Source: JAKSCF01 sp028279945 (GTDB taxonomy: Bacteria > Bacillota > Clostridia > Peptostreptococcales > JAAYPU01). Taken from it: DNA of 40,138 bases. Positions 7,460-15,592 of this stretch are shown here, piece after piece. The notes below the pieces were generated by a model. It was not told the origin of the DNA. It ran no database searches and saw only the letters and a program-made list of their open reading frames with translations. The stretch lies in NCBI GenBank assembly GCA_028279945.1, contig JANQMT010000186.1, positions 1 to 40,138 of the forward strand, in the 5' to 3' direction. The translations under genes were made by a program, and so were the position numbers. Numbering within the stretch: the first letter of the stretch is position 1; the number at the start of each line of letters is the position of its first letter.

Positions 7460-7547
7460 ATATATGGATTTTATAATTGACAATATAAAAGAAGAGCTGA
7501 CGAAACTCTATGCCCATCTTTTATATTGTCATAAATCGGCGTATTCT

Positions 7548-8741
7548 CTAAATTGTAGCAGCAAGCAATTCTTTTTGATTCTTAAGTATGCTTTCGACTG
7601 TTTTTGTCTCATAAATCGTAAACCCTTTGTTTGCAAGGTGTTGGAAGAATGCATTGGGGTCTTGACAGCCTTCAGGAGCAAAAAGACCTTTTGCATTAAC
7701 TTTTCCACTGGCAATAGATTGAGCGCCGTATGAAGCCGACAACCCGGTAGATTGATTCATATCGGTAAAACAAGTGTAAACAAAGTGAGCCGGATGGCCC
7801 TTTATCTTACCTTTTACATCGACACGTACTTGGAAACCTATATCCTCTACGTTCTCAAATTCTTTGGCAATGGTTTCACCTAATGAATCTATTATGTCTA
7901 AAAGACTGTAAGCAGCAATGTCTCTTTTGCAAAGCTCCACTTCTCCTACTTTCAACGTATCAGTACCGGCTAGGCCAATCTTGTCGTAAACCGTAAGAAT
8001 ATTAAAATCCATAACATCCGGCCATAAATTACCTTTGTTGGTAACCTTTTTCAATCCTTTAATATACTTAGGAAGAGATACCGGTTCTCCATGACCCACG
8101 TAATAGACGGGGTACTCTCCAAGGGGTTCACGAAATTTTAGACTCTCAGCTTCTGAAATAGCAGGAACATCTACTAATTTACCATCGAGAAACTGAGGAA
8201 TCATTCCGCTGCCCATTTCCAATCCGTGCCAAATATTAGCAGGTCCGATAGCAGAGCCGAGACTGCTTTCTACCCATGAGGTATTTATTTCATCTACTTC
8301 ATCCATCTTTGTTGCCCCTAGCAGTCCAAGCATATTTGTAACACCGGGACTCACGCCATGGGAAATAATAGCCGTTATACCGGCGTTTTCACACGCTTTT
8401 TCAAATTTTAGGAGTTCTTTTACAGCAGCAGAATCATCTGCAATATCCACGTAATTTACTTTGGCATCAATACATGCTTTTAAAACAATTGTACCGGTTT
8501 TGTAAAATGGACCTACAGTGTTGACCACCACATCATAGCCCTTTATTGAGTTTAAAAGACCATCTTTCTCATAAATATCAATTCGACATGCATCGGCTTT
8601 AGAACCAATTTGTTGCGACAGTTTTTGAGCTGCTTCTAGATTTATATCCGCAACGCATACTTGTGTTGTTTCATTAATGCTTCCCAAATCCTTTGCAACA
8701 ACAGAGCCAACCTCACCTGAACCCAGAACCATGTACCTCAT
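7548..8741 (-). CDS. Saccharopine dehydrogenase family protein, copy 1
   Basis: This 397-residue minus-strand gene has AAAGGAG before its ATG. The N-terminal Rossmann fold (MRYMVLGSGEVGSVVAKDL, acidic residue after the second strand in VADIN) binds NAD(P). The middle contains DVVVNTVGPFYKTG and SHGVSPGVTNMLG, typical of saccharopine-dehydrogenase-like reductases, and the C-terminal part forms the substrate domain. The family covers lysine-pathway enzymes and many uncharacterised oxidoreductases of amino-acid or carbonyl metabolism; the substrate is unknown. A close homologue lies directly upstream on the same strand, so the pair arose by duplication. Its 3' end abuts the broken GH39 remnant. 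Confidence 0.85.
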   Translation of the reverse strand: MRYMVLGSGEVGSVVAKDLGSINETTQVCVADINLEAAQKLSQQIGSKADACRIDIYEKDGLLNSIKGYDVVVNTVGPFYKTGTIVLKACIDAKVNYVDIADDSAAVKELLKFEKACENAGITAIISHGVSPGVTNMLGLLGATKMDEVDEINTSWVESSLGSAIGPANIWHGLEMGSGMIPQFLDGKLVDVPAISEAESLKFREPLGEYPVYYVGHGEPVSLPKYIKGLKKVTNKGNLWPDVMDFNILTVYDKIGLAGTDTLKVGEVELCKRDIAAYSLLDIIDSLGETIAKEFENVEDIGFQVRVDVKGKIKGHPAHFVYTCFTDMNQSTGLSASYGAQSIASGKVNAKGLFAPEGCQDPNAFFQHLANKGFTIYETKTVESILKNQKELLAATI

Positions 8742-8802
8742 TATTTTTTCTCCTTTCGGTTTTAAATTAGCTTAATTATATTACCTTATAATAATGAGTT
8801 CA

Positions 8803-8828
8803 GTACCTATTCCGTGAAGAATAGGTAC
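8803..8828. repeat. Perfect 10-bp inverted repeat between the tandem dehydrogenase genes
   Basis: GTACCTATTC and GAATAGGTAC are exact inverted repeats around six bases. Neither strand has a following T run, so it is not a classical terminator. It lies about 30 bases upstream of an AT-rich stretch containing TATAAT that leads into copy 1 on the minus strand. An operator or an mRNA stem between the two genes is plausible. Confidence 0.5.
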
Positions 8829-8883
8829 GATTCTTAGCAAAGATATGGAATAAATCTTGAGAATAATAGACAAATTTTCTTTA

Positions 8884-10074
8884 CTAGGATGATACACCTA
8901 ACTCAGTTTCAGTTTTTATTACTTCAGACATGGTAACGCCATGTTCTTTCATATATTTAAAATAATTATTTTGATCCATAGACTCTACACAAGCTTCAGG
9001 TCCCATTACGCCTTTGGTTTTCATGCTGCCGTTTACTATGAGACGGGCAATATATGCAGACGTGCCGCCTGTTGCAATTTTGGTATGTTCGCAGGTTGAA
9101 AAATATATGATTTGAGCAGGTTGACCATGATTGTATCCTTTCACATCAACTCTTGTTATAAAATGGGGCATATTTTCTACGTCCGTAACTTCAAACTCTT
9201 CCGGAAGCTCGCTGCTTAGAACAATAGGGAGATAACTGCATAGGAAATCTCTTGGTGTAATCATGTTGCCTTTAACATTAACTTCAATATCTTTACTTGT
9301 AAATCCCAGTTGAGCTAAAAAACCTAAGAAGCTTTCTTTATAATCTTGAGATAATGGATAGCCGTTGCCTCTGTTGGTAACTTTTTTCAAACCTTTTATA
9401 AATCTTGGAATTGTAACAGGCTCCGGATGTCCAACAAAATAAACCGGGTATTTTCCGATTGCAGGAAAATCAAATTCTTCTTTTCCTGATAATGCCGGCA
9501 CATTGACTTGTTTGCCATCTAAAAATTGAGGAATAAGTCCATCTACAAAGTGTGCCGCGTGATAAAATACAGTTTCAGCGCCTACCGCATCTATACTATT
9601 TTCGATCCAACTTGTGTCAATTTCTTCAGCTTGCTGCATTTTACTTGCACCGATAGCTGCAAAGATATTCATCATTCCCGGGCTGGCGCCGGCACATATT
9701 ATGGCTGTAATACCGGCTGTTTTGCATTCTTCGTTATATGACAGCAATAATTCTGCAGCATCATAATCATCACAGATATCCACAAAATTAACTTTTTCGT
9801 CTATAGCTGCCTTTATAACTAGGTCAGCATTTTTATAAAATGGGCCAACACAATTGACTACAACATCATAGCCTCTTAATGATTGTCGTAATTGTTGAGG
9901 GGTATAGATGTCTACTTGTTTGTAGGTTGCCATACTTCCTAAAGTTTGAGCATATTCTTTTGCATTTTGCTCATTAATATCTGCTATGCAAACCTCTGTC
10001 AATTCGTTAAAACCAACTAAGCATTGAGCTGCATACCCACCTATAACGCCTGCTCCTAAGATTATAGCTTTCAT
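8884..10074 (-). CDS. Saccharopine dehydrogenase family protein, copy 2
   Basis: This 396-residue protein is a clear paralogue of the gene at 7548-8741. It shows the same Rossmann start (MKAIILGAGVIGGYAAQCL, VCIADIN), DVVVNCVGPFYKNAD, CAGASPGMMNIFA, YPVYFVGHPEPVTIPRFIKGLKKVTN and a final RVDVKGYNHGQPAQIIY region. AAAGGAGG precedes the ATG. It is the upstream gene of the minus-strand pair, with 142 bases between the two. The amino-acid differences are spread over the whole length, indicating an old duplication and probably different substrates or a heteromeric enzyme. The reaction cannot be told from sequence; NAD(P)-dependent oxidoreductase activity is known for the family. Confidence 0.85.
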   Translation of the reverse strand: MKAIILGAGVIGGYAAQCLVGFNELTEVCIADINEQNAKEYAQTLGSMATYKQVDIYTPQQLRQSLRGYDVVVNCVGPFYKNADLVIKAAIDEKVNFVDICDDYDAAELLLSYNEECKTAGITAIICAGASPGMMNIFAAIGASKMQQAEEIDTSWIENSIDAVGAETVFYHAAHFVDGLIPQFLDGKQVNVPALSGKEEFDFPAIGKYPVYFVGHPEPVTIPRFIKGLKKVTNRGNGYPLSQDYKESFLGFLAQLGFTSKDIEVNVKGNMITPRDFLCSYLPIVLSSELPEEFEVTDVENMPHFITRVDVKGYNHGQPAQIIYFSTCEHTKIATGGTSAYIARLIVNGSMKTKGVMGPEACVESMDQNNYFKYMKEHGVTMSEVIKTETELGVSS

Positions 10075-10257
10075 AATCGTCCTCCTTTAATTTTATAAAT
10101 TTAAATTACAGGGTCTTTTTTAAAATTATATAATCTTATTTAAATCAGTTCATTGTACAATTCTTAGTTGTTTTAATATTCCGACAAAGTTTATAGATAT
10201 AATCCATCACTTTATAGGATATTTCTGTGTTTCGCAGTAAGAACCACATCACATATA

Positions 10258-11061
10258 GTGGATCCCAAAAATCCCGGTGCGGTAGATATGATTATCAATT
10301 TGGGTGATTATTGGGATGAAACGGCTATTAGAGGAAATAGAGAAGACGTACTTAATTGTAATGATGAGATCAAATTTAATTTTAAAATGGCTTACAATTA
10401 TATTGGGGCGGCAAAAAAAATATACGATAACATGAATGCCATATATGAGTCTGCATTAAATGTAGAAGAAATATTCAAGATAGCCGCAGGTATTGTGAAT
10501 CAAGAATTGATTCATAAAGAATTAACTCAGCAAAAAGGAAAAATTAAGAAATTCTTTGCAAGTGCTATTACTCCGGAAGGACCCATTAATTATATAGACA
10601 GCTTAATCAACGGATATAAAAGAGTGTATGTCTTACATACGCCTATTGGGATGGGTGGAGAAAAGATATTAAGTATAGTAATGAATAGTGCGTTATATAG
10701 AGGTTTTAATGTAGAGGCCTACTATTGTCCCATGGATCCGGAAACCAAAATGGAACACTTATTAATTCCTGATTTAGGAACGGCATTTGTGACTTTTAAC
10801 TATTATCATAAATTGGATATAACGGGATATAAAGAAATAGATTTTAATGATTACATCGATTGGGGAAAAATTAAAGGCTATAAAGATTTGATTGACCACA
10901 GCTGTGCCTTAATGGATGAGTTATTACAAAAAGGTGTGCAGTCCATTAAAAAATCTAAAAAAACACATGATTTGTTAGAGAAAAATTATATACCGAATAT
11001 GAATTTTGAAGCTGTAGAAGCTTATAGAAAAGAATTGGTCGGTAAATATATACTACCCTGA
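10258..11061 (+). pseudogene. PRK06851-type ATPase lacking its 5' end
   Basis: The sequence matches the PRK06851 family of tandem P-loop proteins from the DPKNPGAVD motif onward. This motif normally lies about 90 residues into the protein, after the first Walker A. In-frame similarity reaches slightly upstream (TSHIVDPKNPG, from about 10240), but no start codon with a ribosome binding site is present. The family's first P-loop (GGPGTGKS type) is missing entirely. The second nucleotide-binding domain begins at GYKRVYVLHTP, where the expected G-x4-GK-S/T is replaced by IGMGGEK, so it too looks degenerate. The 3' end is intact and followed by a terminator. It is most likely a truncated remnant; a short translated product from the GTG at 10258 or the ATG at 10288 cannot be excluded. 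Confidence 0.65.
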
Positions 11062-11066
11062 TCAAA

Positions 11067-11096
11067 ATAAAAAAAGCGGTGTGTCCGCTTTTTTTA
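11067..11096. terminator. Bidirectional rho-independent terminator
   Basis: AAAAAAAGCGG and CCGCTTTTTTT form a perfect stem around TGTGT, with T runs on both strands. It serves the ATPase remnant on the + strand and the superoxide dismutase gene on the minus strand. Confidence 0.9.
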
Positions 11097-11102
11097 TTTT
11101 GT

Positions 11103-11708
11103 CTATTTTCGTAAAGTAATCATCGCTTCTGCAGCACGCTCGTTAACGACTTCCCAATTGATGTTTTGGTAAAAAACTTCAAGATATGCCTTACGGTCGA
11201 TACCAAAATCAATCATATAAGCATGTTCATAAACGTCCAAAACAAGAAGAGGAGCGGAGCTCCAAATACTGACCATGTCATGACTGTCCTGACCAATAAT
11301 GTGCGTGCGAGAATCAATGGGATCATAAGTGTATACTACCCATCCTCTAACAGATAAAGCAATCTCCGTAAATCTTTTTTTCCAGTGAGAAAATGATCCA
11401 TAGTCTTCTGTTATCCATTTGTATATCAATCCAAATGGGCGATCCTGCATACTGCCCAAATTTTCAAAATAGTATTGATGAAGCTTTGTGCCGTTTAAGG
11501 AGAAGGTTTCTCCCAGTGCTAAACTTCGGGCTTCGCTATAAGTGGCACCTGTGGTTAAGCTGTTTTTCTCATTGAGTATAGCAGTGATTTTATTATAGCT
11601 GGAAACATAGCCTTTGTAGAGGGTATAGTGCTGCTGGAGTTGATTCATTGAAATGCCTTTAATGTTACTAAAATCGTAATTCTTAGGTTGAATGATTTTT
11701 TCCTTCAT
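11103..11708 (-). CDS. Superoxide dismutase, Fe/Mn family
   Basis: This 201-residue cytoplasmic enzyme converts superoxide to oxygen and hydrogen peroxide. The four metal ligands are visible: His27 (QQHYTLY), His77 (LHQYYFENL), and Asp158 and His162 in LLVLDVYEHAY. The second ligand motif reads LHQYYFENL rather than the common NHxxFW, and DVYEHAY replaces DVWEHAY. This places it in the divergent branch seen in Clostridia and Bacillus, and metal choice cannot be predicted. GAAGGAGG lies ten bases before the ATG. It stands alone on the minus strand and fits oxygen defence in an anaerobe. Confidence 0.92.
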   Translation of the reverse strand: MKEKIIQPKNYDFSNIKGISMNQLQQHYTLYKGYVSSYNKITAILNEKNSLTTGATYSEARSLALGETFSLNGTKLHQYYFENLGSMQDRPFGLIYKWITEDYGSFSHWKKRFTEIALSVRGWVVYTYDPIDSRTHIIGQDSHDMVSIWSSAPLLVLDVYEHAYMIDFGIDRKAYLEVFYQNINWEVVNERAAEAMITLRK

Positions 11709-11886
11709 TGTCCATCAACCTCCTTCTAAACTATATTCAAAATAAACATAAAAAATGAGTTTTGAAAATATATTTTAGAATTTAGCTCATCACTCATAAT
11801 CCATTCGAAAGAGTTGCACCTTTTTATGAGTTTCTATGAATAATCTGGGCTCAGTTAGATAAAATAATCGTAAAAAAAGGAGGAAA

Positions 11887-12294
11887 ATGAGTATGGAAGA
11901 AATAGTGAATTTTTTGGAAAAGAATAAGTATGGTAATTTAGCCACTTCAGTTGGAGGACAACCATATGTGCGTCCATTTGAATATGGATTTAAGACCGAT
12001 GATGGTTTCTTTTTCTATACGTCAAATGATAAAAAGGTATATGGAGAGCTGCAGAATAATCCAAAGGTCAGTTTTTGCAGTACTGCAGATGATTTAACCT
12101 ATGTTCAAATTACGGGAGATATTCAATTTACTGAAGATGAAGAATTAAAAGAGACAATGCTTCATAGAAGTGAAAATGCACATCAGATTTATAAATCTCC
12201 AGATAATCAACGCTTTAAGATTTTTTATATGCCTCATGGAAAGGCTGTGCTGCATAAATATCGAGAGAAATATGAAACTGAAGAAAAATTTTAA
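11887..12294 (+). CDS. Pyridoxamine 5'-phosphate oxidase family protein
   Basis: This 135-residue split-barrel flavoprotein-like protein shows the family's GNLATSVGGQPYVRPFEYGF start, the FFYTSNDKKVYGELQNNPKVSFC segment that normally contacts FMN phosphate, and a YVQITGDIQF strand. Members bind FMN or F420 and act as small oxidoreductases or nitroimidazole-reductase-like proteins; the substrate is unknown. GGAGG lies three bases before the ATG at 11887 and nine before an in-frame ATG at 11893, so the second start is equally possible. It is a single gene, with a structured stretch and a terminator downstream. Confidence 0.85.
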   Translation: MSMEEIVNFLEKNKYGNLATSVGGQPYVRPFEYGFKTDDGFFFYTSNDKKVYGELQNNPKVSFCSTADDLTYVQITGDIQFTEDEELKETMLHRSENAHQIYKSPDNQRFKIFYMPHGKAVLHKYREKYETEEKF

Positions 12295-12302
12295 GAACTG
12301 AA

Positions 12303-12366
12303 AAATTCTAACCAATCGAAGATTGGAGAATTTCTGTATGAGACCTGCGACGTAATCAAAGATTAC
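12303..12366 (+). other. Structured 3' untranslated stretch
   Basis: Directly after the preceding stop codon two hairpins can be drawn: AAATTCT plus CCAATC pairing with GATTGG plus AGAATTT (12303-12333, two-base bulge), and GTAATC/GATTAC around AAA (12352-12366). Neither has a T run; a real terminator follows. It could be an mRNA-stabilising 3' structure or a small RNA. I do not recognise a family. Confidence 0.3.
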
Positions 12367-12387
12367 TGCTAGGGCTTCACTGAGAAA

Positions 12388-12416
12388 AAGAGAGGTTGGG
12401 TTGGCCTCTCTTTTTA
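12388..12416. terminator. Rho-independent terminator between convergent genes
   Basis: AAGAGAGG and CCTCTCTT form an 8-bp stem around TTGGGTTGG, with T runs on both sides. It serves the upstream + strand gene and rpsT on the minus strand. Confidence 0.85.
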
Positions 12417-12446
12417 TTCTTGTGGGGAATGGACGGGTGTTATGGC

Positions 12447-12722
12447 TTAACCTGCATTTTTAACCGCCGCATTATATTTTTTAGTTAATCTGGAAACTTT
12501 TCTTGAAGCAGCATTCTTATGAAGAATATTCTTCACTGCAGCTTTTTTAAGTTTCTTTTCTGCTAATACTAGTTTTTCTTTAGCCAAATCAAAATTACCT
12601 TCTGTTAAAGCTGTCTCAAAGTTCTTAAGAACTGCTTTAAGATTGTTTTTGATACGTCTATTTCTAGCGGTTTTCTTGTTGATGACTAAGATTCTTTTCT
12701 TTGCAGATTTAATATTTGCCAT
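12447..12722 (-). CDS. rpsT: 30S ribosomal protein S20
   Basis: The 91-residue basic protein has the S20 signature: MANIKSAKKRILVINKKTARNRRIKN at the start and HKNAASRKVSRLTKKYN near the end. It binds 16S rRNA at the base of the small subunit early in assembly. GAGAGGGGTG lies just before the ATG on the minus strand. It is monocistronic and divergent from gpr, the usual arrangement in Clostridia. Length and sequence are typical. Confidence 0.97.
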   Translation of the reverse strand: MANIKSAKKRILVINKKTARNRRIKNNLKAVLKNFETALTEGNFDLAKEKLVLAEKKLKKAAVKNILHKNAASRKVSRLTKKYNAAVKNAG

Positions 12723-12858
12723 TTAATTCACCCCTCTCACGTTGAATATTGCAGTTAGTATTCTATCACTTATGGTTTAATTAATCAAGAAATATTTTCT
12801 AAACCATAAAACCTTATATTATTATAACTTTTTTACAAGCTTTTTATCCCAACTTCAT

Positions 12859-12888
12859 TGAATATTAAGGGGTTAAATGGCAAAAATA
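12859..12888 (+). promoter_or_regulatory. Candidate sigma-G/F promoter of gpr
   Basis: TGAATA at 12859-12864 matches the forespore -35 element. Seventeen bases on, AAAAATA (12882-12888) partly matches the -10 CATACTA. gpr is a forespore gene in Bacillus, which supports the idea; the -10 is weak. Confidence 0.3.
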
Positions 12889-12939
12889 TAAAAAATACAG
12901 ACAAACATAAAAAACATATAAAATACTTGGAGGTATAAA

Positions 12940-13899
12940 ATGTTTAGAACGGATTTGGCAATTGAAAGCAAGGAAATGTATGATGAAAAAAATGATATAG
13001 AAATCAGCGGTGTTGAAGTAGATCAAGATCAAATAGGCGGAGTGGGCATAACCCGTATTAAGATAACGGATGAAAACGGGTCTCAAGCTCTGGGCAAACC
13101 AAAAGGAAATTATATTACATTAGAAGTGAAAGGAATAAGAAATGCAGATTCGGAATTAAAAGATGAAGTCAGCGTGGCTTTATCCAAAGAACTCTCTCAA
13201 ATTATTGATTTTAAAGATGATCTTAAGGTTTTGGTTGTAGGATTAGGTAACGAAAAAGTGACACCGGACGCTTTAGGACCATTGGTGGTGTCCAAAGTTA
13301 AAGTAACGCGTCATTTTTTTGTAACATATAAAAAAGATAAAGATGAAACCATGGCGTGTGTTAGTGCGCTGATTCCCGGGGTTATGGGCACAACAGGCAT
13401 TGAGACGGTAGAAATATTAAAGGGTGCAGTGGAAAAAGTCAAACCGGATGTTATCATAGCGGTAGATGCACTGGCAGCCAGAAGAATGGAACGAATCAAT
13501 ACAACCATTCAAATCACGGATACCGGTGTTAGTCCGGGTGCTGGTGTGGGCAATAATAGGCTTCAGCTAAATGGTGATAGTCTGGGTGCTAGGGTTATAG
13601 CAATTGGTGTACCTACAGTTATTGACTCTTTTACCATGGTATTCGATACCATTGAGGAATTAGGAGAATGTGAAAAAGAAAATGATTTGGGCCGGTTCTT
13701 TAAAAAGCTTTCAGAAGTCATCAGCCAAAATACTGAACAAATGCAAAGCATGTTAGCATCATGCATCAACAAATCCATTGTAACCGCCAATGATATCGAT
13801 AAAGTTGTACTGGATTTTTCTCAGATTATTTCTAATTCAATTAATATGACTTTACATCCCGGATTAGAGTTAGATGATGTTAATCGATATTTAAATTAA
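12940..13899 (+). CDS. gpr: Germination protease GPR
   Basis: The 319-residue protein is the spore protease that starts the breakdown of small acid-soluble proteins when a spore germinates. It is made as a zymogen in the forespore. Family markers are FRTDLAIESKEMY at the N-terminus, ISGVEVDQDQIGGVGITRIKI (the region where the propeptide is cleaved), VLVVGLGNEKVTPDALGP, ALIPGVMGTTGIET, DVIIAVDALAAR and TGVSPGAGVGN. The ATG has GGAGG eight bases upstream. spoIIP follows, as in Bacillus and most Clostridia. Length is slightly short but within the family range. Confidence 0.96.
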   Translation: MFRTDLAIESKEMYDEKNDIEISGVEVDQDQIGGVGITRIKITDENGSQALGKPKGNYITLEVKGIRNADSELKDEVSVALSKELSQIIDFKDDLKVLVVGLGNEKVTPDALGPLVVSKVKVTRHFFVTYKKDKDETMACVSALIPGVMGTTGIETVEILKGAVEKVKPDVIIAVDALAARRMERINTTIQITDTGVSPGAGVGNNRLQLNGDSLGARVIAIGVPTVIDSFTMVFDTIEELGECEKENDLGRFFKKLSEVISQNTEQMQSMLASCINKSIVTANDIDKVVLDFSQIISNSINMTLHPGLELDDVNRYLN

Positions 13900-13992
13900 T
13901 CATAACAGAACTTACTTTTTCATATAATTTTATAGGTGGTATGGCGTAGGCATCATACCACCTAAGATAACAGTATGAAAAGAGGTGCAAAG

Positions 13993-15051
13993 TTGAATAA
14001 AAGGAAAAGTTGGCTTTCAAACTCAGTTGTGGTAGTCGCTATGTTTACCTGCGCTTTAATCTTTCTGACAGCGTTTTCTTTTGATAATTACATGGGTGTA
14101 CAAGCTGAAAAGGATGAGAAAACTGTTTTTGAAGGATGTATAGAAAATGTTTTTCCAGTATTTAGCAGAGGATTAGAATTAGATAGGAGCCAACCAACCC
14201 CTCAAAGAGAGAAAAGCAGCATATATCAAAGAATTTTTACCAATATGTACCCGACTATGACAGGGAACTATGTTGAAATAGCTTCAGAAAAAACACCAAT
14301 ACCAATAGAATATAGTGATTTTAGAAATAACATCAATGACATCATAGATGAATCCGAAGCAGAGCAATTACCTGATACAAATATATCTACGGACTATAAA
14401 GTTGTATCTTCTCAAGAACTTCCTAAGAAACAAGAAATTGACTTTACAAAACCAGTCGTATATCTTTATCATACCCATGCAACGGAATCTTATTTACCAA
14501 AGAGGGAAGGCAACTTTCATTCTGTTGAGGAATCAAGCACTGTAAGGGAAGTCGGTGAAAGAATTGCTAAAAACCTAGAAGAAATGGGTATAAAGGTCAT
14601 TCATAACAAAACTGTGCATGATTATCCATCTTATAGTAAATCTTATGCAAGGTCGTTAAAAACCATTACGGCAGGATTAGAAAAATATAAATCGGTTAAA
14701 ATAGTTATAGATTTACACAGAGATGCATCGGATTATAAGAAAACCCCTGATGAACTACTGACTATCGATGGAGACAAAGCGGCTTGCTATAGATTGGTTC
14801 TAGGTACTGGGAATGATAATGCATCAGAACTTAAAACTTTTGCAGATTATTTTTTATATAAAAGTGACCTGTTATATCCCGGTTTAGGAAAAGGCATCAT
14901 TGAAAAGCCATATAAATTTAATCAGTATGTGTCGGATTATTATATGCTTGTGGAAATGGGTGACACTCAAAACTATACAAAAGAAGCATTAAAGACAGCT
15001 GACTGTTTTTCAGAAATACTTTATGAAGTGATTCAAGACATTAAAAAGTAG
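13993..15051 (+). CDS. spoIIP: Stage II sporulation protein P (cell wall hydrolase)
   Basis: I chose the TTG at 13993, which has GAGGTG six bases upstream; the in-frame ATG at 13975 has no ribosome binding site. The 352-residue protein has a basic start and one membrane anchor (about residues 10-30, VVVVAMFTCALIFLTAF), then an extracytoplasmic linker. The SpoIIP amidase domain runs from about 140 to the end, with VYLYHTHATESYLP holding a zinc-ligand-type His, and VIDLHRDA and YMLVEMGD. It works with SpoIID and SpoIIM to remove septal peptidoglycan during engulfment. It lies 93 bases after gpr, probably with its own mother-cell control. Confidence 0.93.
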   Translation: MNKRKSWLSNSVVVVAMFTCALIFLTAFSFDNYMGVQAEKDEKTVFEGCIENVFPVFSRGLELDRSQPTPQREKSSIYQRIFTNMYPTMTGNYVEIASEKTPIPIEYSDFRNNINDIIDESEAEQLPDTNISTDYKVVSSQELPKKQEIDFTKPVVYLYHTHATESYLPKREGNFHSVEESSTVREVGERIAKNLEEMGIKVIHNKTVHDYPSYSKSYARSLKTITAGLEKYKSVKIVIDLHRDASDYKKTPDELLTIDGDKAACYRLVLGTGNDNASELKTFADYFLYKSDLLYPGLGKGIIEKPYKFNQYVSDYYMLVEMGDTQNYTKEALKTADCFSEILYEVIQDIKK

Positions 15052-15099
15052 GTAGAATTTCTTATAAGAGATGGCATTAATATTGATACGGTGATATGA

Positions 15100-15471
15100 A
15101 TGGGCAGATATGAACAAAAGATAAAACACAATAAAGATAAAAAAGAATGGAAGAAGAAAAAAATCTTAATTTTTTTTCTTATCTTTCTTTTATTTGGAGG
15201 GGTTTTTGTAGTGGATAATGAATACAGCAATATGATGGGATTCGAGAAAGAAATGGTCCTAGGATGTAAACGAATGGATAGTGAAATGATTAAAATTTTT
15301 TTACTTGGGTATGAACTGGATGTAAATAGTAAAGAGGTTATTGAAGATATTGGGGAAAAGATCAATACCTTTGCTACAAAGACAAAAATCTCTATATATA
15401 AGATAAGAAGAAAATGGGAAGAACTCATAAAGGATAAAGATTTTTCTCCTAAAGGCATTCAAAAGATATGA
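15100..15471 (+). CDS. Small membrane-anchored protein of unknown function
   Basis: The 123-residue product starts with a very basic stretch (residues 1-21), followed by one hydrophobic segment (ILIFFLIFLLFGGVFVV, about 22-40) and a polar domain that would be outside the membrane. The outer part holds FEKEMVLGCKRMDSEMIKIFLLGYELDVNSKEV. It sits between spoIIP and lepA on the same strand, with a weak GGTGAT site before ATG. I do not recognise a named family. The position suggests a sporulation link, but this is inference only. Confidence 0.65.
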   Translation: MGRYEQKIKHNKDKKEWKKKKILIFFLIFLLFGGVFVVDNEYSNMMGFEKEMVLGCKRMDSEMIKIFLLGYELDVNSKEVIEDIGEKINTFATKTKISIYKIRRKWEELIKDKDFSPKGIQKI

Positions 15472-15592
15472 TTTTAAGAAAAAATTGGATACTTTTTATT
15501 ATATATTATGTTATAATATGTTGATGTATAAAGGTGGCTGTTGAATAATAGCGACCTTTCTAGATTGAAGAAAAATGTAGTAGGAGGAAATC

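Noticed and set aside
7416..7733. Separate + strand gene overlapping the end of the AraC regulator
   Set aside because: The second half is antisense to the dehydrogenase gene. The first part looks like frameshifted GH39 remnant, not an independent gene.
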